From contig JAPHRD010000060.1 in assembly GCA_026196225.1 (NCBI GenBank), positions 1-61,586 of the forward strand: a stretch of DNA of 61,586 nucleotides, given 5' to 3'. Shown in pieces: positions 17,312 through 25,906 of the stretch (the stretch's first letter is position 1; every line of letters begins with the position of its first letter). The DNA comes from Motiliproteus sp. (GTDB lineage: Bacteria; Pseudomonadota; Gammaproteobacteria; Pseudomonadales; Balneatricaceae). Under the pieces are notes generated by a model. That model saw only the letters and a list, made by a program, of their open reading frames with translations, was not told the origin of the DNA and did no database searches. The translations under genes were made by a program, and so were the position numbers.

Positions 17312-19869
17312 TGAGTCGTATTTGGAGTTTCCACGGCGGTATCCACCCGGCAGAAAACAAACAGCAATCGTTGGACGCCCCTTTGCGTCAGATGCCGTTA
17401 CCGAAAAAACTGGTTTTACCGTTGCAGCAACATATCGGTGCGCCAGCCACCCCCATGGTAGAAGTGGGTGACAAGGTCCTTAAAGGCCAGCGCATCGCCG
17501 AACCTACAGGGTTCGTCAGCATATTTATGCATGCACCCACCTCGGGCACTATCGTCGAGATCGGAGACTATTCGGTCCCCCATCCTTCCGGGATGAAAGC
17601 CCAATGCCTAGTACTGGAACCCGATGGCGAGGAGCAATGGATCGATCACCAGGGCGTTGAAGACTTCCGCACCCTGGAAAAACCGGAGCTGGCAGAGATC
17701 ATCCGTTGCGCCGGGATTTCCGGTATGGGTGGAGCGGGATTCCCCACCGACATCAAGCTTCATCTCAGCGACGACCATATTGTTAACACCCTGATCATCA
17801 ATGGCGTCGAGTGTGAGCCTTACATCACCGCCGACGACATGCTGATGCAGGAGCGAGCCGAGCAGATTATTGGCGGTATTGAGATCGCCGCCTATCTGAT
17901 CAAGCCCACCCATATTTTGATCGGCATTGAAGACAACAAGCCTCAAGCTGCAATCGCCATGACCGAGGCCGCACGGGCCAGTGAACTGGACATCGAGGTG
18001 GTGATTCTGCCCACCAAATATCCCTCTGGCGGTGAACGCCAGCTGATCAAGCTGGTGACCGGTGTCGAAGTCCCCCACGGTCAGCTGCCTGCAGATATCG
18101 GTATCGTGGTACAGAACGTCGGTACCATGTCCGCTGTTTACAAAGCGGTCCACGATGGCACTCCACTAATCTCTCGTTTTACCACCATTACCGGCGATGC
18201 CGTGCGCGAGCCCGGCAACATCGAAGTCCTTTTGGGCACCCCCATCGAGGACCTGTTGGAATTCTGCGACGTCGACTACGATCGCCTCAGCCGACTGATC
18301 ATGGGTGGCCCGATGATGGGATACACCCTGGACAGCGACAGTATTCCGGTGATCAAAACCAGTAACTGCGTGATCGCAGGCACTCAAGAGGAATTCCCTC
18401 CGGCGCCACCGGCACAGAACTGCATCCGCTGCGGCGCCTGCGAACAGGCCTGCCCTGCCGAGCTACTACCTCAACAGCTTCACTGGTTTGCCAAAGGTAA
18501 GGAGTTCGACAAGGCCCTCAGTCACAACCTGATGGACTGCATCGAGTGTGGCGCCTGCTCCTTTGTTTGCCCTAGCAATATCCCACTGGTGCAGTACTAC
18601 CGTTTTGCCAAATCAGAGATTCGCAAAGAGCAACAGGAACAGCGTAAAGCTGAGCAAGCTCGTATCCGCTTTGAAGCCCGCCAAGCGCGACTCGAAGCCG
18701 CTGAAGCTGAGAAGCAGGCCAAACGCAAAGCTCGCGCCGAGGCTGCCGCCAAAGCACAGAGTCAAAAGAAAGAAGCGCCTGCCAAGAAAGATCCTGCAGC
18801 AGCCAAAGAAGCCAGTGCTCCAGCCGATCCACAAGCGCAGCTAAAACAGCTGAAGACCCAGGCTGCTGTAGCCCGCACCAAACTGAAGAAAGCGGAAAAA
18901 GCACTGCAGCAAGCCAAAGATGATGGCATTGAAGATCTAAAACAGTTGCAGGATGACGTTGCCGCAGCCGAACAAAAGGTCACTGAAACCAAGCAGGTCT
19001 TTGAAGCTGCCGAGAAAGCAGCACCCGCTCCAGAAGCCCCCAGCTTAAAAGATCTGAAAGTCGCTGCGGCTGTCGCCAGGACCAAAGTTACCAAAACCGA
19101 AAAAGCACTGGCCGATGCTGAGGCCAAAGGCGCTGCCAGTGCGGATAAACTGCGAAGCTCACTGCAGATGCTACGAGACAAAGCCGATGAGGCCCAGAAG
19201 GCCTACGACGACGCTGAAAAAGCGCAGACTAGTGCGCCAAAAGGCGACGCTCCAGCTGTTGATCTAAAAGCACTGAAGAGTGCCGCAGCGATTGCCCGCA
19301 CCAAACTGAAGAAAGCCGAAAAAGCCCTAGCTGCTGCGGAAGCGGACGGCAGTGACGACCTCAAACCCCTAAAGCAAGCACTAGCAGAGCAGAAGAGTAA
19401 AACCGAAGCGGCACAGAAAGCTTTCGCCGATGCAGAGCAGCAGCAAACGCCCGCTGCAGATAGCGCTCCTGATCTGAAAGCACTCAAGAGCGCGGCAGCC
19501 ATCGCTCGCACCAAACTGAAAAAAGCTGAAAAAGCCGTGACGGCTGCAGAAGCGGAAGACAGTGACGATCTCGATGATCTAAAAAAGGTGCTTGCCGTAC
19601 AAAAAGGTAAAACCGAAGCGGCCCAAAAAGCCTTCGAAACAGCCGAGCAACAGCAAGACTCTCAGGGCAGTGTCAATGGCCCGGATATCAAAGCCCTAAA
19701 AACAGCGGCTGCAGTAGCCCGGACCAAATTGAAGAAGACGGAGAAAGCACTGCAGGACGCAAAGGAAAAAGGTTCACCTGCCGCCGACCAACTGGAAAAA
19801 GCCTTGGCTGGATTGCAGGCAAAGGCAGTTCAAGCCGAACAGGAACTGGAAAAGGCTCAACAGCCGTAA
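17311..19869 (+). CDS. rsxC: Electron transport complex subunit RsxC/RnfC with five-repeat C-terminus
   Basis: 852 residues. The N-terminal 450 residues are the conserved RnfC core, homologous to the NADH/FMN-binding part of complex I NuoF: GISGMGGAGFPTDIKLH, then [4Fe-4S] motifs beginning at Cys371 (CIRCGACEQACP) and Cys410 (CIECGACSFVCP). After a charged helix (about 430-510) come five near-identical repeats starting at residues 511, 579, 652, 722 and 793. Each opens LKxLKxAAAxARTKLKKAEKA-like and is 68-73 residues long, Ala/Lys/Glu-rich and probably coiled coil. Such extensions are known in gammaproteobacterial RsxC, with variable copy number. Confidence 0.95.
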   Translation: MSRIWSFHGGIHPAENKQQSLDAPLRQMPLPKKLVLPLQQHIGAPATPMVEVGDKVLKGQRIAEPTGFVSIFMHAPTSGTIVEIGDYSVPHPSGMKAQCLVLEPDGEEQWIDHQGVEDFRTLEKPELAEIIRCAGISGMGGAGFPTDIKLHLSDDHIVNTLIINGVECEPYITADDMLMQERAEQIIGGIEIAAYLIKPTHILIGIEDNKPQAAIAMTEAARASELDIEVVILPTKYPSGGERQLIKLVTGVEVPHGQLPADIGIVVQNVGTMSAVYKAVHDGTPLISRFTTITGDAVREPGNIEVLLGTPIEDLLEFCDVDYDRLSRLIMGGPMMGYTLDSDSIPVIKTSNCVIAGTQEEFPPAPPAQNCIRCGACEQACPAELLPQQLHWFAKGKEFDKALSHNLMDCIECGACSFVCPSNIPLVQYYRFAKSEIRKEQQEQRKAEQARIRFEARQARLEAAEAEKQAKRKARAEAAAKAQSQKKEAPAKKDPAAAKEASAPADPQAQLKQLKTQAAVARTKLKKAEKALQQAKDDGIEDLKQLQDDVAAAEQKVTETKQVFEAAEKAAPAPEAPSLKDLKVAAAVARTKVTKTEKALADAEAKGAASADKLRSSLQMLRDKADEAQKAYDDAEKAQTSAPKGDAPAVDLKALKSAAAIARTKLKKAEKALAAAEADGSDDLKPLKQALAEQKSKTEAAQKAFADAEQQQTPAADSAPDLKALKSAAAIARTKLKKAEKAVTAAEAEDSDDLDDLKKVLAVQKGKTEAAQKAFETAEQQQDSQGSVNGPDIKALKTAAAVARTKLKKTEKALQDAKEKGSPAADQLEKALAGLQAKAVQAEQELEKAQQP
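18841..19866 (+). repeat. Five intragenic repeats in rsxC
   Basis: Direct repeats of about 204-219 bp beginning at 18841, 19045, 19264, 19474 and 19687, each encoding the ARTKLKKAEKAL-type module. Copies 3 and 4 are the most alike, suggesting recent duplication by unequal recombination. Long opposite-strand frames here are by-products of the biased composition. Confidence 0.85.
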
Positions 19870-19893
19870 CAGGAACAACAGGACACTACGTTA

Positions 19894-20931
19894 ATGTCAT
19901 TAATTCGAATCACCTCACCACACACACAGAAACCGGGCGGTACCGGTGGTGTTATGTTGCAGGTGATCCTGGCCACTCTGCCTGGACTGGCTGCCCTCTG
20001 TTACTTCTTTGGCTGGGGGCCGCTGATCAATGTCATGATGGCGATCGTCTTGGCAGTTAGCCTGGAAGCGATCGTTCTGAAGCTGCGTAATCGACCCATA
20101 GGCTTCTACCTGAATGATTACAGCGCCATACTAACCGCACTACTTCTAGGTTTGGCACTGCCTCCTTTCGCCCCCTGGTGGGTGACCTTTGTGGGTGTTT
20201 TTGTTGCTATCGTTGTCGCCAAACACCTTTACGGCGGACTGGGTAACAACTCCTTCAACCCTGCCATGGTCGGTTACGCACTGCTGCTGATCTCCTTCCC
20301 GGTAGAGATGACCCGCTGGGCGCCGCCAGCAATGCTGGTAGAAAATGGCACACTTGGTCTGGTAGACACTCTTGCGGTAATCTTTGAGATGGCACAGTTG
20401 CCCGATGCTTACACCATGGCCACGCCATTGGACGAGTTCAAGCACAAAGGGGCACTGACTGCAGAAGAACTATGGCAACAGTCCGCACTTATGAGCCAGG
20501 GTCTGGAAGCCTGGTACGCTATCAGTGCAGCTTACCTGCTTGGCGGCTTGTACCTGCTGATCCGCAAAGTCTATACCTGGCATATCCCTGTATCGATGCT
20601 GGTTACCCTGTTTATGGTTTCCGGCTTCTTCTACGGATCTGACCCTAGCAACTATGCACCGCCGCTACTGCATCTAACCGCCGGCGCCACCATGCTGGGG
20701 GCATTCTTTATCGCCACCGACCCGGTGACGGCCGCCACCAGCAACAAGGGCAAGCTGATATTCGGTGCCTGTATCGGCCTACTAATCTACATTATCCGTA
20801 GCTGGGGCAACTACCCTGATGCTGTCGCCTTTGCGGTCTTGCTGATGAACCTCAGCGCGCCGTTTTTGGACTACTACACACGACCACGCACCTATGGCCA
20901 CAAAAAACCCAACCGCGGTATCAAGGGGTAA
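19894..20931 (+). CDS. rsxD: Electron transport complex subunit RsxD/RnfD
   Basis: 345-residue membrane subunit, homologous to NqrB, carrying covalently bound FMN through a threonine. The likely attachment site is Thr177 in [10 protein letters not shown]. Other family landmarks are [20 protein letters not shown] (72-91) and [18 protein letters not shown]. It starts 24 bp after rsxC, with rsxG 3 bp downstream. In Rnf it is part of the ion-translocating membrane domain. Ordinary length and composition. Confidence 0.95.
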   Translation: MSLIRITSPHTQKPGGTGGVMLQVILATLPGLAALCYFFGWGPLINVMMAIVLAVSLEAIVLKLRNRPIGFYLNDYSAILTALLLGLALPPFAPWWVTFVGVFVAIVVAKHLYGGLGNNSFNPAMVGYALLLISFPVEMTRWAPPAMLVENGTLGLVDTLAVIFEMAQLPDAYTMATPLDEFKHKGALTAEELWQQSALMSQGLEAWYAISAAYLLGGLYLLIRKVYTWHIPVSMLVTLFMVSGFFYGSDPSNYAPPLLHLTAGATMLGAFFIATDPVTAATSNKGKLIFGACIGLLIYIIRSWGNYPDAVAFAVLLMNLSAPFLDYYTRPRTYGHKKPNRGIKG

Positions 20932-20934
20932 ACC

Positions 20935-21600
20935 ATGGCTCTGTTAACAGCGATTCGAAATAACAGTATCGGCCTGTCTATTTTTGCGGTCATCACCGCT
21001 GGTGCTATTGCCCTGACTCAGGCCGCTACCAAAGAGCGTATCCTCAAGAACCGTGAGGAAGCTCAAGCCAAAGCCCTGTACGAGGTCGTACCCAAGTCGA
21101 CCATCGATAATGATCTGCTGCGCGACACGATCACCATCAAAGAAGCTCATTCCATTGGTTATTCCGAAGCGGTCGAAGCCTATATTGCCCGTCGCCAAGG
21201 TGAAGTAGTCGCGGTTATCCTACCGGTCATCGCCCCCGATGGTTACACCGGCAATATCGAGATGATTGTCGGAATCAAAGCCGACGGTAGCCTGGCTGGA
21301 TTGCGAGTGCTATCGCACCAGGAAACACCCGGACTCGGAGATAAAGTCGATCTCAAGAAGACTGACTGGGTGCTTGGTTTTAATGATCAACATCTGCAAG
21401 GTGCCGACGACAGCGACTGGGCCGTGCAGAAAGACGGTGGCCGATTCGATCAGTTTACCGGCGCAACCATCACCCCTCGTGCGGTAGTTAACGCCAGCAA
21501 ACGAGCCATTCTGCTATTCGAAGAATTAAAAGCGCAGTTGCTGATCAGCACACCCGCTGACCGAGCCACGAAGCCATCTGAGGTATCTAACCATGGCTAA
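20935..21600 (+). CDS. rsxG: Electron transport complex subunit RsxG/RnfG
   Basis: 221-residue subunit with an N-terminal membrane anchor (about 11-30) and a periplasmic FMN-binding domain. The flavinylation motif TGATIT lies at 175-180, with Thr178 as the expected FMN-linked residue. [12 protein letters not shown] precedes it, as in the family. The attachment is made by the ApbE flavin transferase, which is not encoded in this window. Its 3' end overlaps the rsxE start by 8 bp. Confidence 0.95.
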   Translation: MALLTAIRNNSIGLSIFAVITAGAIALTQAATKERILKNREEAQAKALYEVVPKSTIDNDLLRDTITIKEAHSIGYSEAVEAYIARRQGEVVAVILPVIAPDGYTGNIEMIVGIKADGSLAGLRVLSHQETPGLGDKVDLKKTDWVLGFNDQHLQGADDSDWAVQKDGGRFDQFTGATITPRAVVNASKRAILLFEELKAQLLISTPADRATKPSEVSNHG

Positions 21601-22297
21601 CAGCGATTACAGAAAGATCACTATGGACGGGCTATGGAACAATAACCCGGCATTGGTACAACTGCTTGGACTCTGTCCGCTGCTGGCTGTTACCGGATCA
21701 GTGGTCAACGCCTTAGGTCTGAGTATCGCCACCATTGTCGTTCTTGTGGGATCGAACCTCTGCGTATCGATGATCCGTAACTACGTCCCTTCCACTGTAC
21801 GTCTGCCTGCTTTCGTGATGATTATCGCCTCGCTGGTAACCTGCGTTGAACTGTTGATGCAGGCCATGACCTACGAGCTGTACCAGATCCTGGGTATCTT
21901 TATCCCGCTAATCGTTACCAACTGCGCCATTCTCGGCCGCGCTGATGCCTTTGCCAGCAAGAACCCTATCGCTCCTGCTGTGCTCGACGGCCTGATGATG
22001 GGCTTGGGTTTTTCTGCCGTTCTGGTACTGCTTGGAGCAATCCGCGAAGTATTGGGCCTCGGCACTCTGTTCAGCGATATGCAGTTACTCTTTGGTCCCG
22101 CTGCCGAAAGCTGGAAAATCACCCTGATTGGCGATTACCAAGGTTTCCTCTTTGCTATTTTGCCGCCGGGAGCCTTCGTGGGTATGGGGCTGATCATTGC
22201 GGTTAAAAACATCATCGACAAGCGCATCAAAGAGAAAGCTGACAACGCTACAACAGCCGTTGAAGCTGGATCCAAACGGGCTCGAGTGACCGGCTGA
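21593..22297 (+). CDS. rsxE: Electron transport complex subunit RsxE/RnfE
   Basis: 234-residue membrane subunit, paralogous to RsxA in inverted topology, with six predicted helices. Landmarks are [20 protein letters not shown] and [20 protein letters not shown]. It completes the six-gene Rnf/Rsx operon, and nth follows 45 bp later. The C-terminal 25 residues are polar and include a run of basic residues. Confidence 0.95.
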   Translation: MANSDYRKITMDGLWNNNPALVQLLGLCPLLAVTGSVVNALGLSIATIVVLVGSNLCVSMIRNYVPSTVRLPAFVMIIASLVTCVELLMQAMTYELYQILGIFIPLIVTNCAILGRADAFASKNPIAPAVLDGLMMGLGFSAVLVLLGAIREVLGLGTLFSDMQLLFGPAAESWKITLIGDYQGFLFAILPPGAFVGMGLIIAVKNIIDKRIKEKADNATTAVEAGSKRARVTG

Positions 22298-22341
22298 TTT
22301 ATCACCTGTGCTGAGATGAAAAATCCGGAACAATAACCCCG

Positions 22342-22977
22342 ATGAACAAAGACAAACGCCAGCAGATCTTCGCGCGTCTACGTGACGACAACCCCAATCC
22401 TCAAACTGAGCTCAACTACAGCGATCCCTTTGAGTTGTTGATCGCGGTAATTCTTTCTGCTCAAGCAACGGATGTGGGAGTCAATAAGGCTACCGATAAG
22501 CTCTACCCCGTTGCCAATACCCCGGAAACGATTATGGCTCTGGGTGTCGACGGCCTGAAGGAATACATCAAAACCATCGGCCTCTTTAACGCCAAGGCAG
22601 AGAACGTAATTAAGACCTGCCGGATGCTGATCGAGCTGCATGATTCTCAGGTACCCGACAACCGTGAAGCCCTGGAGGCATTACCGGGAGTCGGCCGCAA
22701 GACCGCCAACGTGGTGCTCAACACCGCTTTCCGTCAGCCAACGATGGCGGTGGACACCCATATTTTCAGGGTCTCCAACCGAACCAAAATCGCTCCCGGA
22801 AAAAACGTGCTTGAAGTAGAGAAGAAGCTGCTACGGTTTGTACCGAAGGAATTTTTGTTGGATGCCCATCACTGGCTGATTCTGCTAGGACGGTACATCT
22901 GCACAGCTCGCAAGCCCCGTTGCGGAGCCTGCCTGATCGAAGATCTTTGCGAATTTAAGGACAAAACATCTGACTAA
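22342..22977 (+). CDS. nth: Endonuclease III (Nth)
   Basis: 211-residue DNA glycosylase/AP lyase removing oxidised pyrimidines. The helix-hairpin-helix LPGVGRKTANVVL contains catalytic Lys120, and Asp138 lies in AVDTHIF, both at the same numbers as in E. coli. The [4Fe-4S] loop is Cys187-x6-Cys194-x2-Cys197-x5-Cys203. Nth directly after rsxABCDGE is the classical gammaproteobacterial arrangement, so it may be on the same transcript. Confidence 0.97.
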   Translation: MNKDKRQQIFARLRDDNPNPQTELNYSDPFELLIAVILSAQATDVGVNKATDKLYPVANTPETIMALGVDGLKEYIKTIGLFNAKAENVIKTCRMLIELHDSQVPDNREALEALPGVGRKTANVVLNTAFRQPTMAVDTHIFRVSNRTKIAPGKNVLEVEKKLLRFVPKEFLLDAHHWLILLGRYICTARKPRCGACLIEDLCEFKDKTSD

Positions 22978-23017
22978 ATCGGCTGTAGGTCCTGCTTCTT
23001 GTGGAAGGATATCTTGC

Positions 23018-23428
23018 CTAAAGCAATTTAACGCAGAGCTTAACAAAATCCTGAGACGTAACAATGCCAACCAGAGCGCCCTGATCAACCACCGGCAGAC
23101 AGCTGTGTTTATGTTCCAAAAAGTACTTTCCAGCTAACTTCAAATCCGCTCCTGAATGGATCACCTGAAAATCGGTCTGCATGATGTCACGGATCGAAAT
23201 ATTGCCCTCCGCTTCTTCCAGCTTAGCTACTCCAACCTGATCCACCAACTTGATAACCTCAGCCAAAATAACTCGCTGAGATAAAATACCCGCCATTCCG
23301 CCATTCCCATCAACAACCGGTAGGTGACGCACGCTGAGCTCTTTCATGACGTTACGTGCCTCCCTGAGGCTAGCGCTATCTTCAATGTAGGCCACCTTGG
23401 CGGTCATGATATCGGCTACTAATGCCAT
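23018..23428 (-). CDS. CBS-domain pair protein
   Basis: 136 residues made of two CBS motifs and little else: VADIMTAKVAYIEDSASLRE/RHLPVVDGNGGMAGILSQR and IRDIMQTDFQVIHSGADLKL/SCLPVVDQGALVGIVTSQDF. Stand-alone CBS pairs usually sense adenine nucleotides or related ligands and regulate a partner. No partner is obvious here. It is convergent with nth. A second such protein is encoded at 45332-45760 and may be a paralogue. Confidence 0.88.
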   Translation of the reverse strand: MALVADIMTAKVAYIEDSASLREARNVMKELSVRHLPVVDGNGGMAGILSQRVILAEVIKLVDQVGVAKLEEAEGNISIRDIMQTDFQVIHSGADLKLAGKYFLEHKHSCLPVVDQGALVGIVTSQDFVKLCVKLL

Positions 23429-23966
23429 CGATACTCTCCTGAAATCGGATCGGTGAAATTATTCTGATTCTTTCTTATCTCATCCTAGATCACAACTCCC
23501 TTTGTTTCTAATTTAGTGCAGATCGGCATAGGCGTAATTTTTCAATCACTTATCGGCCTGTTTATTGCTCGTCTTACTATTGGACTTAAAAAAGCTGCAA
23601 AAGCGGCAATTATTGACCGGCCGGAGCCTACCGCCAGGGAGATGCCTATGCACCAATCCAGAATCTTATAAGCAACATCAAAATACCTAAATACGCCTTT
23701 ACACGGGCATGGTCGCCGCAACCCTGAGGTTTTGACGATCGATTTGTCTGTGGGGATTTTTTTGCGCCAGCGATTCCATTTCAGATCACTGGTCAGGGAG
23801 TTGTATGGCCCGAAATTTTAGCCAAGGCTCCTGCCCCATAGCCAATTAAACCCATGCCGCCAAAGGCAGGAATTTGCCGCTCTATATCTTCGATTTAGCG
23901 GCACGGGATTGTTGTGCCCAGAGCTTAGGGTCACAACCCGCATATTTAACTTCAGAGGAAGTTTTT
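23429..23966 (+). promoter_or_regulatory. Long non-coding region and structured leader
   Basis: This 538-bp gap shows no gene on either strand. The last 100 bases can fold: GCCGCT (23876-23881) with AGCGGC (23897-23902), GGCAC (23900-23904) with GTGCC (23914-23918), and GTTGTG (23911-23916) with CACAAC (23932-23937), some of these being mutually exclusive. An earlier segment around 23590-23650 contains GCAAAAGC, CCGGCCGG and CTACCGCC, which loosely recalls a c-di-GMP-I riboswitch 3' half, but the conserved 5' half is not visible, so no riboswitch is called. The ribosome site GAGGAAG precedes the ATG at 23967. Confidence 0.4.
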
Positions 23967-25133
23967 ATGATTATTGAAAGCAGTAACATCAGCTTTAGTG
24001 TCGAACATGAAAAATACCAATTCAGTGAACGCAGCAGCTCTTTGGACGCCTTCAAAATGGAACTCAACAGCGCCCAGCTTCGACTCTCTGACGGTGTAGT
24101 CAGCGAACCTGGAGCACCCCTTTGGGCTCAGCTTTTACCAACGGATGGTGCCGAGATAATGGACGGCATTCCGTCTCTATTCTCAAATGGGGAAACTCAA
24201 AATGTTAATCCGGTTGAGCGCCAACGCGACGCTTTAGGGTCTTCTTTGTTGGAAACCCATGATCGCCTGTTCCAGGCACTACTGGCAGCACTGACCGAAC
24301 GCTTGGAAATGCTCAGAGCAGGAACCGATCAATCACCAACCTCGGAGGATTCTACAACTGCTGACGCAGCTTCTGCAGGTGCGGGGTCTACAGATACGCC
24401 TTCTACCAGCATAACTGCCGCAGCAACTCGCCCCTCCACTGACCAACCACTATTCAGCGCAGAAATTCGGACTTTTAGTCTCAATGTTCAGATCACCGAA
24501 TTCGTTCAGGAATCTGAAGTCACCGATGTGCAATCCAACGGTGTTATCAACACCCTGGACGGGCGTGCCTTTGACTTCAACATGAACCTAGTGATGAGCA
24601 GAAGCTACGAAGCCACTCGAGAGTATCAGCAAACCCAGGAAATTCTGTTTAAAGATCCCTTAATCGTCAATTTCGATGGCAATTCCGCTGAGCTGACAGA
24701 GCAGCAGTATGAATTCGATATCGATGCTGACGGCGAAATGGATTGGATCAGTCTAGCCACTGGTAGCAGCGGCTTGTTGGCCCTAGATCAGAACGGTGAT
24801 GGCATTATTAACGATGGCAGCGAACTGTTCGGAGCTATCAGCGGCGACGGCTTTTCAGATCTATCCATCTACGATGAAGATAACAATGGCTTTATCGACG
24901 AGGCCGATAGCATCTTCGAAGACCTGATGCTGTGGAATAAAAACGGCGAGGAGGATCAGCTGGCATCCCTATCTGATCAGAACGTAGGCGCTATCTACTT
25001 GGGGTCAATCGAAAGCCCTTTCGATCTGAAAGATGATTCCAACAACATCCAGGGACAGGTCCGGGAGACCGGTATCTATCTATCCGAGGAGGGAGAGGTA
25101 GGATCCGTTCAGCAGATCGACTTAGCGGTATAA
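23967..25133 (+). CDS. Calcium-binding RTX-tail-like protein (388 aa)
   Basis: The ATG at 23967 follows a good ribosome site, and the longer upstream frame is not used. The first 180 residues are unrecognised, with a Ser/Thr/Ala-rich linker around 125-160. The C-terminal 150 residues match the module usually found near the end of very large RTX/VCBS exoproteins: DIDADGEMDWI, LLALDQNGDGIINDGSELFG, DEDNNGFIDEAD, with EF-hand-like DxDxDG calcium loops. There are no RTX nonapeptide repeats and no Sec signal peptide, so if secreted it would need a type I or other system not encoded here. The function is unknown and surface or matrix roles are speculative. Confidence 0.75.
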   Translation: MIIESSNISFSVEHEKYQFSERSSSLDAFKMELNSAQLRLSDGVVSEPGAPLWAQLLPTDGAEIMDGIPSLFSNGETQNVNPVERQRDALGSSLLETHDRLFQALLAALTERLEMLRAGTDQSPTSEDSTTADAASAGAGSTDTPSTSITAAATRPSTDQPLFSAEIRTFSLNVQITEFVQESEVTDVQSNGVINTLDGRAFDFNMNLVMSRSYEATREYQQTQEILFKDPLIVNFDGNSAELTEQQYEFDIDADGEMDWISLATGSSGLLALDQNGDGIINDGSELFGAISGDGFSDLSIYDEDNNGFIDEADSIFEDLMLWNKNGEEDQLASLSDQNVGAIYLGSIESPFDLKDDSNNIQGQVRETGIYLSEEGEVGSVQQIDLAV

Positions 25134-25142
25134 GCTGCTAAC

Positions 25143-25180
25143 TTCTTTGTGGCGCTAGGACAATCAGGCGCCACAAAGAA
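25143..25180. terminator. Shared 13-bp stem terminator
   Basis: TTCTTTGTGGCGC at 25143-25155 and its exact complement GCGCCACAAAGAA at 25168-25180 form a perfect 13-bp stem with a 12-base loop. It lies between the convergent calcium-binding protein gene and the luxR-type gene. The last codons of the latter (VLCGA) are encoded inside the stem. Confidence 0.7.
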
Positions 25181-25784
25181 CCAGATCATGGGTCATCATT
25201 GCAGCATGGGTGCGGTTGGTAAAACCAGCCTTACGACAAGCTCTGGCAAGGTGAACCTTGACGGTATTGAGCTGCAGATTCATCCGTTCGGCAATAGCAC
25301 GATTGCTCAACCCCTCCTGGAGGTGAGAGAGTACCACTCGCTCACTGTTGGAAAGGTCGTAAAGATCCGGTTTAAAGTCCAATTTTAGTGCATCCTCCTG
25401 CTGGCGACGCAGCACCGTAGCGCACCCATTGTGTGCAATCATCTCGGCCAAATAATTTTCCGCCACAGAACAGTGCACAGACAGAGGTAAGCAAAGATCA
25501 ACCTTGTTCTTTAGCAGCAGTCGGCGATGACGTTTGCCAAATTCCTGAGTAAACAAAACAATCTTGCAGCCACTCATTCGAGCACTGCTATCTAGACGTT
25601 TAAGTAGCTGTTGATCTCCGGGGGGAACACAGATAATTAATAGGTCAGCACCCTGCAAAAGCCCATTCTTAAAGCCTTCGATTCGTTTTTCTTCGTGAAT
25701 TTCCGGCAATTGGCTCTTTCTTAACAAGTCAGCAATAGCCAGTCGATACAAGGGTTGCTGGCCAACTATTAATGCTGTTTTCAT
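25164..25784 (-). CDS. LuxR/FixJ-family regulator with atypical receiver
   Basis: 206 residues. The C-terminal helix-turn-helix is canonical (LSNSERVVLSHLQEGLSNRA... NTVKVHLARACRKAGFTNR, about 143-190). The N-terminal domain is receiver-like in outline, beginning MKTALIVGQQPLYRLAIADLL, but where the phosphorylated Asp should stand the sequence is ADLLIICVPPG, with Cys52 in that position. No sensor kinase adjoins it. It is therefore probably phosphorylation-independent or controlled in another way. It converges on the calcium-binding protein gene, a possible but unproven target. Confidence 0.85.
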   Translation of the reverse strand: MKTALIVGQQPLYRLAIADLLRKSQLPEIHEEKRIEGFKNGLLQGADLLIICVPPGDQQLLKRLDSSARMSGCKIVLFTQEFGKRHRRLLLKNKVDLCLPLSVHCSVAENYLAEMIAHNGCATVLRRQQEDALKLDFKPDLYDLSNSERVVLSHLQEGLSNRAIAERMNLQLNTVKVHLARACRKAGFTNRTHAAMMTHDLVLCGA

Positions 25785-25906
25785 CAGTTCTTACTTACTA
25801 GCCTCATTGATAGCAATATACCCGAGTATGATACTCCGGCTTATAGGTATTGCACTGCAAAAACCCGGCCATTTGTATCTACATCAAAAAATGAAAACAG
25901 CACCGT

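Noticed and set aside
18762-19514. Two Ala/Ser-rich minus-strand frames in rsxC
   Set aside because: They mirror the Lys/Ala/Glu repeat codons of the RsxC tail and have low complexity.
23590-23650. c-di-GMP-I riboswitch
   Set aside because: Only a loose likeness to the 3' half; the conserved GGCAAACC-type 5' half and tetraloop are not seen.
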